A stretch of DNA of 64,000 nucleotides from positions 58,119-122,118 of the forward strand of contig FMTG01000009.1 in the NCBI GenBank assembly GCA_900099715.1. Direction: 5' to 3'. This DNA comes from Ruminococcaceae bacterium YRB3002. Its GTDB lineage: Bacteria > Bacillota > Clostridia > Saccharofermentanales > Saccharofermentanaceae. The position numbers were made by a program, and so were the translations under genes. Positions 8,852 through 16,864 of this stretch are shown piece after piece; position 1 is the first letter of the stretch, and every line of letters begins with the position of its first letter. The notes under the pieces are model-generated. The model saw only the letters and a program-made list of their open reading frames with translations, was not told the origin of the DNA and searched no databases.

Positions 8852-11554
8852 TTACTCTACATTCTTAAGTGCTACATCCATCGGGATCTTTTTTATCCTG
8901 ATAAAATCTATCACTGACACAAACGCATAACCTATCAGAAGATACACAACCGACAGCACCATTGACACCGGAGTCATATAGAAGGCGAAGTATCCGTCCA
9001 TCTGCATCATGACCGCCTGGAAGATCCATATCATGAGGAAGTACCCGACGACAAAGCTGATTACGGAGAATACCGTCACAATGACTGCCGTAGGCGTGAT
9101 ATATAATGATCCGATCTCGCTGTTTTTGAATCCAAGTATCTTAACCATTGAGATCGAGTGCTCATTGCGCTCGATAATGATCTTTGCCAGAAGATAGATA
9201 AGAGCTGCAGCAAGGACGACCATCGTATATTTGAAGATATCCATAAATCCGCCCATTGAGTGCATAAGCTGATTTGTGATCTTGGTAATATCCTTTGTCG
9301 TGATAACCACAGCGATGTCCTGTGCATCGATATCCGTAATCTCATTTCTTGAGAAGTATCCGGAGAACCCGTCTGCTTTCTTATCGAACACTTCAGCGAA
9401 ACTGCCGTTATTCATAAATACGGCAATCCCGCCATCGTAATCCGTGATACCTGCAACTGTGAACTCATATGACTTGTTCTCATATTCCTCATGAAGAGTA
9501 ATAACATCGCCGTTCTTTAATCCGAACTTTGATACAAACGCAGATGAGACATATACATTACCGGAAGCAAGATCACCGGGAATATCAACATATGTACTAT
9601 CGTCGGCAATGCCGTAAACCGTCACGCTCTCATCTCCGCCGCTGCCCATGCCGTCAATGACCGAACTGCGTGTCTTAGGGTACAGGAGTGAGGTCGAACT
9701 GAATCTCTCGGCAGTAGGTTCCGAGGTCTCTATGATATTGCCGTCTTCATCCTTATAACGCATGAGCATATACTGATAATCAGCAAACACCATATCGGCT
9801 GCCCTGTCGCCATAATGGTTGAGAGAATCCGGCAGTCCGAATGCAAAACAGAGCATCAGTTCTATGAATATGACACCGAAGATGAGCACAGCATAATTCG
9901 GCATATTCTGGAACAGTATCCTTATCCTGAATCTTCTCAGGAAAGACCAGGCAGGTATCCTTCTTGCCTTGGATCTCCTGTTCTTCGCAAGATCGTGTCT
10001 GAGGAATTTCAAGGGGCTCAGCTGAAGCTTTCTCGCGATGATAAAAAGGTTGATAAAAAACATGAGCAGAAGAGGGATGATCGTCGTCTTAACGAGAGCG
10101 ACCGGACTCCACTCTATTCCGCATTCGGGCATGCTGTAGCTGTTATAGTAGAGATAGATGGCCATCTTGCGGAATGCTGTATATCCCAGTATGTTTCCGA
10201 TAACTGCACCTGCAATGGTAACTATGAGAGGCATGGACATGTAATGGACTGTCAGTTCTTCCCTGGAGTACCCCGATGCTCTGAGAGTTCCTATTACGGA
10301 TGCTTCTTTCTCGATGGTATTGCTTATAGTGATCGCAAATATGAAAGCGATTACGGCGATCAGTATATAGCACATGATGCTTGTACCTGCAGAATCGCTC
10401 TCAAGATCCGTGGGAGCAAAATTACTTGCCTGCCTCAGATATTCCGGAAGAAAATCATCTATCTCATTATCGTAAACAAGTGTCTGAGTGATGAGAGACT
10501 TCAGGAGGTTATCGGCACAGTCCGCCTTCTCTATCTTATCAGCAGGCTTCACGTCATACATATATGAGTAGTTGTAATGAAGTCTCGATGGCAGATCATC
10601 GAACGCCTCTCCCGTCAGCATCGCAACATCGAACCCGAACGCATCGAACATCAGATCTGTATTGTTCTCGTGCAGAGTAAGATAGTGTACATATGACAGC
10701 AGCCCTACGATCTCAAACTTTCTGCCGTCCACAGTTATCGTGTCACCGATCTTCACCCCTACGTTGTCAGCATGCATCCTGTCGATTGCGATCTCGCTTT
10801 CTGACTCAGGTGCACGTCCATCGATAAATGACGCCCCGTTGATCTCTGAATCCTTTCTGAATATCCTTACAGTCGCATCCTCTATTCCGTCGTTATCGTT
10901 GTCTTCTGATGCATTGTGATAGAAATCCTCATAGATGGTTATCTGCACAGGATGGAAATCCCCGTCGTTAAGACCATATTGATCTTCTATGTCATTCCAT
11001 TTCTCATCGACTTCCTCTATGACTGCGTTATGAGCTTCCTCATACGCATCTTCAACAGCCTCCTTGAACTCTTCAGAATTGCGGGCCTCTTTCAAGGCAT
11101 TATCGTACTGCGCTTCCATGGCAGAATCGATCTGTTCCTGTATCATCTGTTCATCAGTAATGCCATATGCCGCACACTGCTCACGGACGGCATCTTCGAT
11201 CGTCGTTCTGACCTGTTTCTGAAGTTCATCCTCAACCGCTTTGGCAACTTCCTTATCCGCTTCTGATATTCCCTTATCAATGAAATACTGTCTTACATCC
11301 GCCTTCTCACCTGAGCTTATCGCTTCAAGAAGCTCTTCCGAGGCCCTCTCAGACAGCTCGAAAGACCCGTCCTCTATCTTCAGTTCTTCCCTTCCCCTGT
11401 TGATCGCTGCGATCATGCTGTCATGTCCGACATACATACCGGATATTACACCGATCATCAGGACCATGAAGATAACAATTACAAGATATTTATGCCAATC
11501 CGATGCCAGTTCCTTCGGAATCCGCTTAACAAGAGGGTTACGCATACCGATCAC
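8852..11554 (-). CDS. FtsX/MacB-type ABC transporter permease with a large coiled-coil insert
   Basis: 900 residues. An N-terminal transmembrane helix (about 25-47) is followed by a long, charged, helix-rich extracellular segment to about residue 200 (many E, K, A and Q), then a beta-rich MacB-like region. FtsX helices lie in the middle (about 385-510), with a further extracellular domain and a last helix set near the C-terminus. Such proteins act with a LolD/MacB-type ATPase in export or mechanotransmission, not in import. It is 3 bp downstream of its ATPase gene and shares the iron-type promoter at 12282-12327. The substrate is unknown; iron or heme stress adaptation is possible by context. 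Confidence 0.88.
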   Translation of the reverse strand: MIGMRNPLVKRIPKELASDWHKYLVIVIFMVLMIGVISGMYVGHDSMIAAINRGREELKIEDGSFELSERASEELLEAISSGEKADVRQYFIDKGISEADKEVAKAVEDELQKQVRTTIEDAVREQCAAYGITDEQMIQEQIDSAMEAQYDNALKEARNSEEFKEAVEDAYEEAHNAVIEEVDEKWNDIEDQYGLNDGDFHPVQITIYEDFYHNASEDNDNDGIEDATVRIFRKDSEINGASFIDGRAPESESEIAIDRMHADNVGVKIGDTITVDGRKFEIVGLLSYVHYLTLHENNTDLMFDAFGFDVAMLTGEAFDDLPSRLHYNYSYMYDVKPADKIEKADCADNLLKSLITQTLVYDNEIDDFLPEYLRQASNFAPTDLESDSAGTSIMCYILIAVIAFIFAITISNTIEKEASVIGTLRASGYSREELTVHYMSMPLIVTIAGAVIGNILGYTAFRKMAIYLYYNSYSMPECGIEWSPVALVKTTIIPLLLMFFINLFIIARKLQLSPLKFLRHDLAKNRRSKARRIPAWSFLRRFRIRILFQNMPNYAVLIFGVIFIELMLCFAFGLPDSLNHYGDRAADMVFADYQYMLMRYKDEDGNIIETSEPTAERFSSTSLLYPKTRSSVIDGMGSGGDESVTVYGIADDSTYVDIPGDLASGNVYVSSAFVSKFGLKNGDVITLHEEYENKSYEFTVAGITDYDGGIAVFMNNGSFAEVFDKKADGFSGYFSRNEITDIDAQDIAVVITTKDITKITNQLMHSMGGFMDIFKYTMVVLAAALIYLLAKIIIERNEHSISMVKILGFKNSEIGSLYITPTAVIVTVFSVISFVVGYFLMIWIFQAVMMQMDGYFAFYMTPVSMVLSVVYLLIGYAFVSVIDFIRIKKIPMDVALKNVE

Positions 11555-11557
11555 CCC

Positions 11558-12265
11558 TTACCAGTCAAGCTCTGAGGCCGGGATCTTGTTGTGATTTATA
11601 TCATTGTGACGCACAACTCCGTCTCTCAATTTAACCACATGATCTGCCATATTCTTTATGGCTTCGTTGTGAGTAACCATGATCACCGTGGTCCCATATC
11701 TGGCATTACAATCTTCTATAAGTGCCAGTATCTCCTTGGATGTCTTGTAATCGAGTGCTCCCGTAGGCTCATCGCACATCAGGATATCAGGATTTTTGAC
11801 AACTGCTCTTCCTATGGAGACTCTCTGCTGCTGTCCGCCTGACAGCTGGTTGGGATATTTATATTTGTGATCCTGCAGGCCGAGCGTTGTCAGGACCTCT
11901 TCAACATCCAGCGGCTTATCCGACAGATATGCTCCGACCTCGATATTCTCTTTCACGTTGAGATTGGGAATCAGATTGTACATCTGGAAAACATACCCCA
12001 GGTGTTTTCTTCTGTAAATGGTCAGCTGCTTCTCATCCATATCTTCCAGCTTGTCGCCGTTGATGCTGATATAACCTGAATCCGGGGTATCGATGCCCCC
12101 TATGATATTCAGAAGTGTGGATTTGCCGGATCCGGAGGGTCCGAGAAGAACACAGAACTCGCCCTTCCTGACCGTGAAATCCATTCCTCTTAACACTTCC
12201 TGTCTGGCTTCACCCGTTCCGAAACTCTTCTTGAGATCGGAAATCTTCAGAAAATCAGTCTCCAT
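11558..12265 (-). CDS. ABC transporter ATP-binding protein (LolD/MacB type)
   Basis: 235 residues with Walker A (GPSGSGKST), Q-loop (VFQMYNL), signature LSGGQQQR, Walker B with catalytic Glu ([12 protein letters not shown]) and switch His (VTHNEA). It is the cytosolic partner of the permease encoded next. Transcription starts at a promoter whose spacer is filled by the GTTAGC-N4-GCTAAC palindrome, so expression should rise when the repressor is released, presumably under low iron. Confidence 0.95.
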   Translation of the reverse strand: METDFLKISDLKKSFGTGEARQEVLRGMDFTVRKGEFCVLLGPSGSGKSTLLNIIGGIDTPDSGYISINGDKLEDMDEKQLTIYRRKHLGYVFQMYNLIPNLNVKENIEVGAYLSDKPLDVEEVLTTLGLQDHKYKYPNQLSGGQQQRVSIGRAVVKNPDILMCDEPTGALDYKTSKEILALIEDCNARYGTTVIMVTHNEAIKNMADHVVKLRDGVVRHNDINHNKIPASELDW

Positions 12266-12281
12266 TTCAGCCTCCGTTTAT

Positions 12282-12327
12282 GTTAGTTGCCGCTAACAAT
12301 ATTAGTTAGCAGTAGCTAACTTGTCAA
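12282..12327 (-). promoter_or_regulatory. Promoter of the ABC exporter operon with two operators
   Basis: Minus strand: TTGACA at 12322-12327 and TAATAT at 12299-12304, 17-bp spacer. The palindrome GTTAGCAGTAGCTAAC (12305-12320) occupies the spacer exactly. A second, imperfect copy (GTTAGTTGCCGCTAAC) at 12282-12297 lies just after the -10 box. Confidence 0.83.
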
Positions 12328-12445
12328 TAGTTTTGTGATGTTTTTAACATTATGTGTATTATTGATTAATTGCGGTATTTAAATCTTGTTGATTCAGCCT
12401 TTTAATGAGATAATCATGATACTAACCTAATAGGAGGTAATATTT

Positions 12446-12616
12446 ATGGCTTATGTAATTTCTGACGCTTGTGTTTCTTGCGGCTCCTGTGCTGAGGGCT
12501 GCCCTGTAGGAGCTATCTCTCAGGGTGATACACAGTACAATATCGATCCTGATGCATGCCTTTCCTGTGGTGCTTGCGAAGCTACATGCCCTACAGGCGC
12601 TATCTCAGAAGGCTGA
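12446..12616 (+). CDS. 2[4Fe-4S] ferredoxin, clostridial type
   Basis: A 56-residue protein, MAYVISDACVSCGSCAEGCP and onward, with two CxxCxxCxxxCP motifs (Cys 9, 12, 15, 19 and 38, 41, 44, 48), each ligating a low-potential [4Fe-4S] cluster. AGGAGG sits upstream of the ATG at a good distance and a hairpin terminator follows, so it is a monocistronic gene. It is a general electron carrier of fermentative anaerobes. A 5'-truncated relative lies at 50231-50386. No GTTAGC operator lies in its own promoter, although those of the divergent ABC operon lie within about 165 bp. Confidence 0.97.
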   Translation: MAYVISDACVSCGSCAEGCPVGAISQGDTQYNIDPDACLSCGACEATCPTGAISEG

Positions 12617-12645
12617 TAGTTTAAGTCGTTAAGATCTAATATAAT

Positions 12646-12680
12646 GCGGGATATCTCATCCGGGGTATCCCGTATTATTT
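12646..12680 (+). terminator. Terminator of the ferredoxin gene
   Basis: Stem CGGGATA (12647-12653) pairs with TATCCCG (12666-12672), followed by TATTATTTT. Confidence 0.75.
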
Positions 12681-12689
12681 TGGTGGTGT

Positions 12690-12719
12690 AAAACCGGCCG
12701 GATCTTGCAATCCGGCCGG
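12690..12719 (-). terminator. Terminator of the DUF3793 gene
   Basis: A perfect 10-bp stem (CCGGCCGGAT at 12694-12703 with ATCCGGCCGG at 12710-12719), 6-nt loop and TTTT on the minus strand, about 60 bp after the DUF3793 stop. Confidence 0.75.
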
Positions 12720-12740
12720 AAGCCTATGGAAAGGAGGTTT

Positions 12741-12776
12741 ATGGATAAACCCGGATCTGACATTTATGCATGATCT
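12741..12776 (+). other. Tiny reading frame behind a perfect Shine-Dalgarno sequence
   Basis: AAAGGAGGTTT is followed by an ATG and a ten-codon frame (MDKPGSDIYA) that stops against the 3' end of the DUF3793 gene. It looks like the surviving start of a lost gene; a functional peptide is less likely. Confidence 0.3.
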
Positions 12777-13321
12777 CATACAACAAGCTGCTCCAGGGGT
12801 CTGCCCGCCATCAGCATACGTTCATATTCACGTGTGCAGGTCTTATATCTTCTGAAGAGATCCCTTGCCTTATCCTCATTCGAATATACCTTCCAATAGC
12901 CTGACATGACATATCCGTTATTTGGATCGTGAATGAATCCGCGGACGTCCGAAGGAGGATAACCGAGGAACAGACCTATCTCATGAGGAAATGATCCATA
13001 TGATCTGAGCCTGAGTATAAGCTCTACTACACTTACTTCCACGCTTTCAAGAGAATAACCGAGTTCACTTAAGATCTCCTGTGCATTGGGATCTGACAGA
13101 TCCTTCTTGAGCATCTGAGGGCGGTATATATATATCAGCACCTTATCATCAGACATCTTAAGGGGAATGATCCTGACACCTTTGGATATCAGTGTCCTGT
13201 TCAGCGCCGAGAGATCGCACTTTAATTCGTCCATGTCAACACCCTGTATGGCATAAAGACTCCCGGTCTTAATGCCTGCCAGTGTCGGTGCACAGTTCCT
13301 TACCAGCTGTTCTGATGACAT
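12776..13321 (-). CDS. DUF3793 family protein
   Basis: 181 residues with the DUF3793 landmarks: CAPTLAGIKTGSLY near the start, HEIGLFLGYPPSDVRGFI in the middle and GYWKVYSNEDKARDLFRRYK near the end. No transmembrane segment is visible. The biochemical role of the family is unknown; members often lie near flavodoxin or iron-uptake genes in anaerobes. Two GTTAGC-type palindromes in its own promoter tie it to the iron-type regulon here. It is followed by a strong terminator, so it is probably monocistronic. Confidence 0.88.
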   Translation of the reverse strand: MSSEQLVRNCAPTLAGIKTGSLYAIQGVDMDELKCDLSALNRTLISKGVRIIPLKMSDDKVLIYIYRPQMLKKDLSDPNAQEILSELGYSLESVEVSVVELILRLRSYGSFPHEIGLFLGYPPSDVRGFIHDPNNGYVMSGYWKVYSNEDKARDLFRRYKTCTREYERMLMAGRPLEQLVV

Positions 13322-13346
13322 AGATGTATCGCTTCCTCCCGCTCTG

Positions 13347-13392
13347 GTTAGTCTCCGCTAACTAATATAAGTTAGCAATTGCTAACTGTCAA
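13347..13392 (-). promoter_or_regulatory. Promoter of the DUF3793 gene with two operators
   Basis: Minus strand: TTGACA at 13387-13392 and TATATT at 13364-13369, spacer 17 bp. GTTAGCAATTGCTAAC (13371-13386) fills the spacer. An imperfect copy (GTTAGTCTCCGCTAAC) is at 13347-13362. Same design as the promoters at 12282-12327 and 14522-14550. Confidence 0.83.
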
Positions 13393-13402
13393 GTGATTTA
13401 TG

Positions 13403-13981
13403 TTACTTTCTGTAGAAATGGAAATCACAGCACTCCCCGCCCGTACCGAGTGTCTGTGTCCTGGTGAAACCAAGCTTAGTCAATCCGCCATAAGTGATAT
13501 CATCCACTTCGCAGAATGCCCTGCACAGTTCAGGGCATCCGTGCTCGACACAGGCGTTGTACCAGAGACAGCTGGTGATCGTTATATCATAATGATCCTT
13601 ACCCTCCTGCTGCGTACTTACCTGCAGATCCGTGGTACGCATTATCCTCAGGAAAGACTTACTGTACATCCTGTAGAATCCGGGGATCTTATCAAGTATT
13701 GCAGTGCTCTCATGCTTCTGTCTGCCAATGACTTCTATCATATATTTGCGGACCAGTTCATAAGCTCTGTCAGACAGCAGAGGATCGTTCTTCAAAGCCT
13801 TATAAAGAGCAACACGCGGAAGTATCGTTTTTGTAAGTGTCTTTATCTGGTTTGCGGTCTTGCCATGGATAGAATCAACGCATTCTTTGAATATAGAAAC
13901 CTGTGACGTGGCTATACGCTCAGCATCACTCAGGTCGATCGTTTCCTTAAGCCATTTCCTTATCTGTTTATTCTGATCCAT
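13403..13981 (-). CDS. L-2-amino-thiazoline-4-carboxylic acid hydrolase family protein (chromosomal copy 2)
   Basis: 192 residues. The C-terminal family pattern is clear: NACVEHGCPELCRAFCEVDD, then YGGLTKLGFTRTQTLGTGGE and CCDFHFYRK, keeping the Cys, Asp and final Cys-Asp positions. The N-terminal half is helical with no signal peptide. It is 1 bp downstream of a four-helix membrane protein gene; the pair shares the promoter at 14522-14550. The same pairing of a hydrolase-family gene with small membrane-protein genes recurs on the mobile element. The substrate is not established. Confidence 0.82.
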   Translation of the reverse strand: MDQNKQIRKWLKETIDLSDAERIATSQVSIFKECVDSIHGKTANQIKTLTKTILPRVALYKALKNDPLLSDRAYELVRKYMIEVIGRQKHESTAILDKIPGFYRMYSKSFLRIMRTTDLQVSTQQEGKDHYDITITSCLWYNACVEHGCPELCRAFCEVDDITYGGLTKLGFTRTQTLGTGGECCDFHFYRK

Positions 13982-13982
13982 A

Positions 13983-14504
13983 TTATCCGCACAGCCTCCC
14001 GACGATCCAATATAAACCTCCTACAACCGCAGCAAGCGGTATGGAGAACGGGATCAGTCTGACCATCTTCCATTTCTTCACATTAACGCTGTGCCATGTA
14101 TCGTTCAGATCCTCGGTTCCCGGGATGATCCACCAGTCAGATACCGCGACCCACAGTGTGTCGATAACAAGCCAGTCAAAGAATTCCGCACCGAGAAAAA
14201 GCACATAGAACTGCCAGCAGCAATCCCAGTAACTCCTTGCACCATTGATCATAACGATCATTACAAAGGGCACTATGAGCATCCATGCGATGAGAGATAT
14301 GTATGCAAGATTTCGCCTCAGCTTCAGTTCTTTCTCAGTTATCAGACCCAGTTCGATTACTCTGTCCTGCATAACCTTCGGATAGAAGAAGATACCGCCG
14401 ACGGGGCCGCGCTTATACACGAGCTTCGCCATGTAAGCCGCGTAGATGACCCACAGTATCAGTATCTCGATAATTATCTTCCATATCATAATCTGACTCC
14501 TCAC
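13983..14504 (-). CDS. Small multi-pass membrane protein, partner of ATC-hydrolase-family genes
   Basis: 173 residues with about four hydrophobic helices (residues ~7-25, 68-88, 93-112 and 150-168). After the first helix comes GPVGGIFFYPKVMQDRVIEL, closely matched in the proteins of 42408-42914 (DGLYFYPKSVQDRAIEIGL) and 42924-43406 (GPVGLVIFYEQEVKDRVIEL). A second shared block is WLVIDTLWV ... WWIIPGTEDL. I do not recognise the family by name. Location next to an ATC-hydrolase-family gene under the iron-type operator suggests a membrane partner or transporter subunit. Confidence 0.75.
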   Translation of the reverse strand: MRSQIMIWKIIIEILILWVIYAAYMAKLVYKRGPVGGIFFYPKVMQDRVIELGLITEKELKLRRNLAYISLIAWMLIVPFVMIVMINGARSYWDCCWQFYVLFLGAEFFDWLVIDTLWVAVSDWWIIPGTEDLNDTWHSVNVKKWKMVRLIPFSIPLAAVVGGLYWIVGRLCG

Positions 14505-14521
14505 CGCTGTATGCTGACTAC

Positions 14522-14550
14522 AATATAGTTAGCGAGTGCTAACTTGTCAA
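14522..14550 (-). promoter_or_regulatory. Promoter of the membrane protein/ATC-hydrolase-family operon with one operator
   Basis: Minus strand: TTGACA (14545-14550) and TATATT (14522-14527) with a 17-bp spacer. GTTAGCGAGTGCTAAC at 14528-14543 lies inside the spacer. Confidence 0.83.
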
Positions 14551-14585
14551 CCCTGTGATAAAATCATACCGGTGGAGGTGGTACA

Positions 14586-15107
14586 GTGATCACGATTCGC
14601 GATGTTACTCCGGATGATGCCGGAACTCTTGCAGATATATATGCTTACTATGTGGAAAACACGGCAATTACTTTCGAGTGTTCCGCGCCTTCAGAGGAAG
14701 AATTCAGAGACCGCATTAGAGATATTTCTGCAAAGTATCCCTATATAGTTCTCGAAGATGACGGGATGATAATGGGATACTCGTATGCCCATGCTTTCGT
14801 TGGAAGAGAGGCATATTCCCATTCATGTGAGATGACGGTATATCTGTCACCTGCTGTGAGACACAAGGGATACGGACGCATGCTGTACGAGGCAATGGAA
14901 TCACGGCTTAAGAACATGGGGATCATTAATCTCTATGCATGCATCGGGGACCCCATAACAGAGGATGAATACCTTACCAGAAACAGCGAGATGTTCCACG
15001 AACATATGGGGTATCACAGGTGCGGATTATTCACCAGATGCGGATACAAATTTGGCAGATGGTATAACATAATCTGGATGGAGAAGATCATCGGGAAATA
15101 TGATTGA
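14586..15107 (+). CDS. GNAT N-acetyltransferase, phosphinothricin acetyltransferase-like
   Basis: 173 residues starting at GTG behind GGAGGTGG. The N-terminus IRDVTPDDAGTLADIYAYYV and the acetyl-CoA loop VRHKGYGRMLYEAM are typical of the PAT/bar subgroup, as are CEMTVYLSP, the GYHRCGLF segment near the end and the GRWYNIIWMEK tail. It would acetylate an amine such as an amino-acid analogue or amino acid. It diverges from the iron-regulated operon and has no operator of its own. Confidence 0.88.
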   Translation: MITIRDVTPDDAGTLADIYAYYVENTAITFECSAPSEEEFRDRIRDISAKYPYIVLEDDGMIMGYSYAHAFVGREAYSHSCEMTVYLSPAVRHKGYGRMLYEAMESRLKNMGIINLYACIGDPITEDEYLTRNSEMFHEHMGYHRCGLFTRCGYKFGRWYNIIWMEKIIGKYD

Positions 15108-15110
15108 ACC

Positions 15111-15257
15111 TCACCGGTTCAGCTGTTCGAGCAGACGTCTCTTCATATCTTCCAGAGTATCGGGATCAGGTCGCGATTCATCCGAATACATCTTCTCCAT
15201 GGGATACCACCATACGGGGCCTCTCCCGTTGTTGCCATAGCCCTCGATATCACCGTC
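15111..15257 (-). pseudogene. C-terminal remnant of an unidentified protein
   Basis: A 48-codon frame without a start, opened by a stop codon, reads GDIEGYGNNGRGPVWWYPME and continues KMYSDESRPDPDTL to a stop. Composition is protein-like, but it has no promoter or initiation site. The rest of 15258-15560 shows no gene I can support; it holds only scattered short frames. Confidence 0.35.
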
Positions 15258-15561
15258 ACCACATAACCGGTCTCAAGTTCCTTCTTTTATCATCTGTATC
15301 CTGTCACATATCAAACACATGAGATCAAACCCAAAGATATGATTGCTGTTAGCTGCGTAATTCTTTTCTCGTACTGCATCGCTAAGGTCTCATCCTCGAT
15401 CGCACTTGAGAATGGTCTCCCCTTACCTAATCGAGACTTTAGCTCAAGCTGGGTGGGTTCGAACTTGCAAAATTTAGAGGGTAAATGTGCCCCAAAAAAA
15501 GAGGAATGTGCCCCCAAAATTACGGAGCTTATAGGATTAATTACAAGAAAGTAGAAAATTC

Positions 15562-15603
15562 GGCAAAATTAAAGGCCCGCAAACACAGTGTTTACGGGCC
15601 TTT
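15562..15603 (-). terminator. Terminator of the tRNA-Ser gene
   Basis: Long inverted repeat: AAAGGCCCGCAAACA (15571-15585) pairs with the segment ending GGGCCTTT (to 15603), one mismatch, then an AT-rich tail AATTTT on the minus strand. Confidence 0.75.
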
Positions 15604-15692
15604 TGGCGGAGCCGCAGGGATTCGAACCCTGGTGCCCGTGAAGGCAAACGGTTTTCAAGACCGCCTCGTTATGACCACTTCGATACAGCTCC
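15604..15692 (-). tRNA. tRNA-Ser (anticodon TGA)
   Basis: Acceptor stem GGAGCTG pairs with CGGCTCC, then discriminator G and an encoded CCA (15604-15606). The anticodon arm has stem GCGGT/ACCGT (one imperfect pair) and loop CTTGAAA, giving anticodon TGA. A long variable arm of the serine class precedes the T arm GGGTTCGAATCCC. 89 nt including CCA. Confidence 0.95.
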
Positions 15693-15842
15693 GTGCCAAC
15701 GATACGGACAGTATTGTACTGTATATGGAGGAATTTTTCAACTACAAACGCAAATGAACCATATTATGCTCTGTAGCGCTCAAAAATGGCCATCAGAGCG
15801 ATGGCCATCAGTAATTAGTATTCAGATGTGTATTGGCAGAGA

Positions 15843-16826
15843 TCAGCACATAAGCGCTATCAGACGGTCAAGATCCTCATTATCCTTGTAATCGATGACG
15901 ATCTTACCCTTTCCGGTATTCTGATCAGATATCTTGATCTTCACGCGGGATCCGAGGCTCTTCTTGAGCTTCGTCTCCACTTCCTTGATGCTCAATGCGA
16001 CCTGAGGATCAACTGTTTTATGCTCCTTGGGCTCAGCATTATTCTCTTTGGCCCAGATAACCCTCTTAACGTACTCCTCAGCCTGTCTGACGCTCATATC
16101 CTTGGTCATGATAACGTCAGCTGCGCGGCGCTGATCTTCCTCATCCTTGAGCGCCAGAATAGCCTTTGCGTGACCTGCGGAAAGCTCACCGCTCCTGATG
16201 AAATCAAGAAGTGATTCATTGATATTCATAAGCCTTATAGTATTAGCGATGGTTGCTCTAGGCTTACCAAGCTTCTTTGCAAGCTGTTCCTGCGTAAGCT
16301 TGTGAGTCTTAATGAGAGTCTGCATTGCGATAGCCTCTTCAATAGGGTTCAGATCCTCTCTCTGAAGGTTCTCGATCAAAGCCTGTTCCATCGTCTCCTG
16401 ATCTGTGAGATCTCTGACGATTGCAGGTATAACTTTAAGACCTGCTATCCTCGAAGCACGCCATCTTCTCTCACCTGCTACTATCCTGTAACCGTTTTCT
16501 CTTCTCTGGACGATAATGGGCTGGATAACACCATTTTCCTTGATGGAAGCAGCCAGCTCATTAAGCTTCTCCTCATCGAAATCCTTTCTCGGCTGATCAG
16601 TATTGGGGGAGATATCATTGATCTTAAGTTCTATTACTGAATCAGTCTTGCTTTCAGGTATTCCGTCAGTCGCGAGAAGAGCGCCTATTCCCTTACCAAG
16701 AGCGGGTTTCTTTGCAGATGAAGATGATGCAGCTGTTCTCTTACGTCCTGCTACAGGTGCTGTTTTCCTTACAGTGGTTGTCTTGGTTGATCTTGTAGTT
16801 TTTGTAGTCTTCGCTGTTCTGGCCAT
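15843..16826 (-). CDS. parB: Chromosome partitioning protein ParB (Spo0J)
   Basis: 327 residues. A basic low-complexity N-terminus (TTKTTRSTKTTTVRK) and the linker GKGIGALL precede the CTPase/ParB domain, with NTDQPRKDFDEEKL, ENGVIQPIIV and GERRWRAS. The helix-turn-helix (LTQEQLAKKLGKPRATIANT) binds parS; a C-terminal dimerization domain follows. It works with ParA on the three parS sites at 17718-17875. It starts 38 bp after parA in a two-gene operon. Confidence 0.96.
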   Translation of the reverse strand: MARTAKTTKTTRSTKTTTVRKTAPVAGRKRTAASSSSAKKPALGKGIGALLATDGIPESKTDSVIELKINDISPNTDQPRKDFDEEKLNELAASIKENGVIQPIIVQRRENGYRIVAGERRWRASRIAGLKVIPAIVRDLTDQETMEQALIENLQREDLNPIEEAIAMQTLIKTHKLTQEQLAKKLGKPRATIANTIRLMNINESLLDFIRSGELSAGHAKAILALKDEEDQRRAADVIMTKDMSVRQAEEYVKRVIWAKENNAEPKEHKTVDPQVALSIKEVETKLKKSLGSRVKIKISDQNTGKGKIVIDYKDNEDLDRLIALMC

Positions 16827-16864
16827 ATTCTTTACCTCTCTATATATAGATGTTCGTCTATGTA

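Noticed and set aside
9815..10567. A 250-codon plus-strand frame opposite the FtsX-like permease
   Set aside because: Antisense to a gene with a coherent transmembrane pattern; composition rich in His, Tyr and Arg as expected for a reversed frame.
15311..15517. A 68-codon minus-strand frame before the tRNA-Ser gene
   Set aside because: No ribosome site and no recognisable domain; it may be old debris but cannot be supported as a gene.
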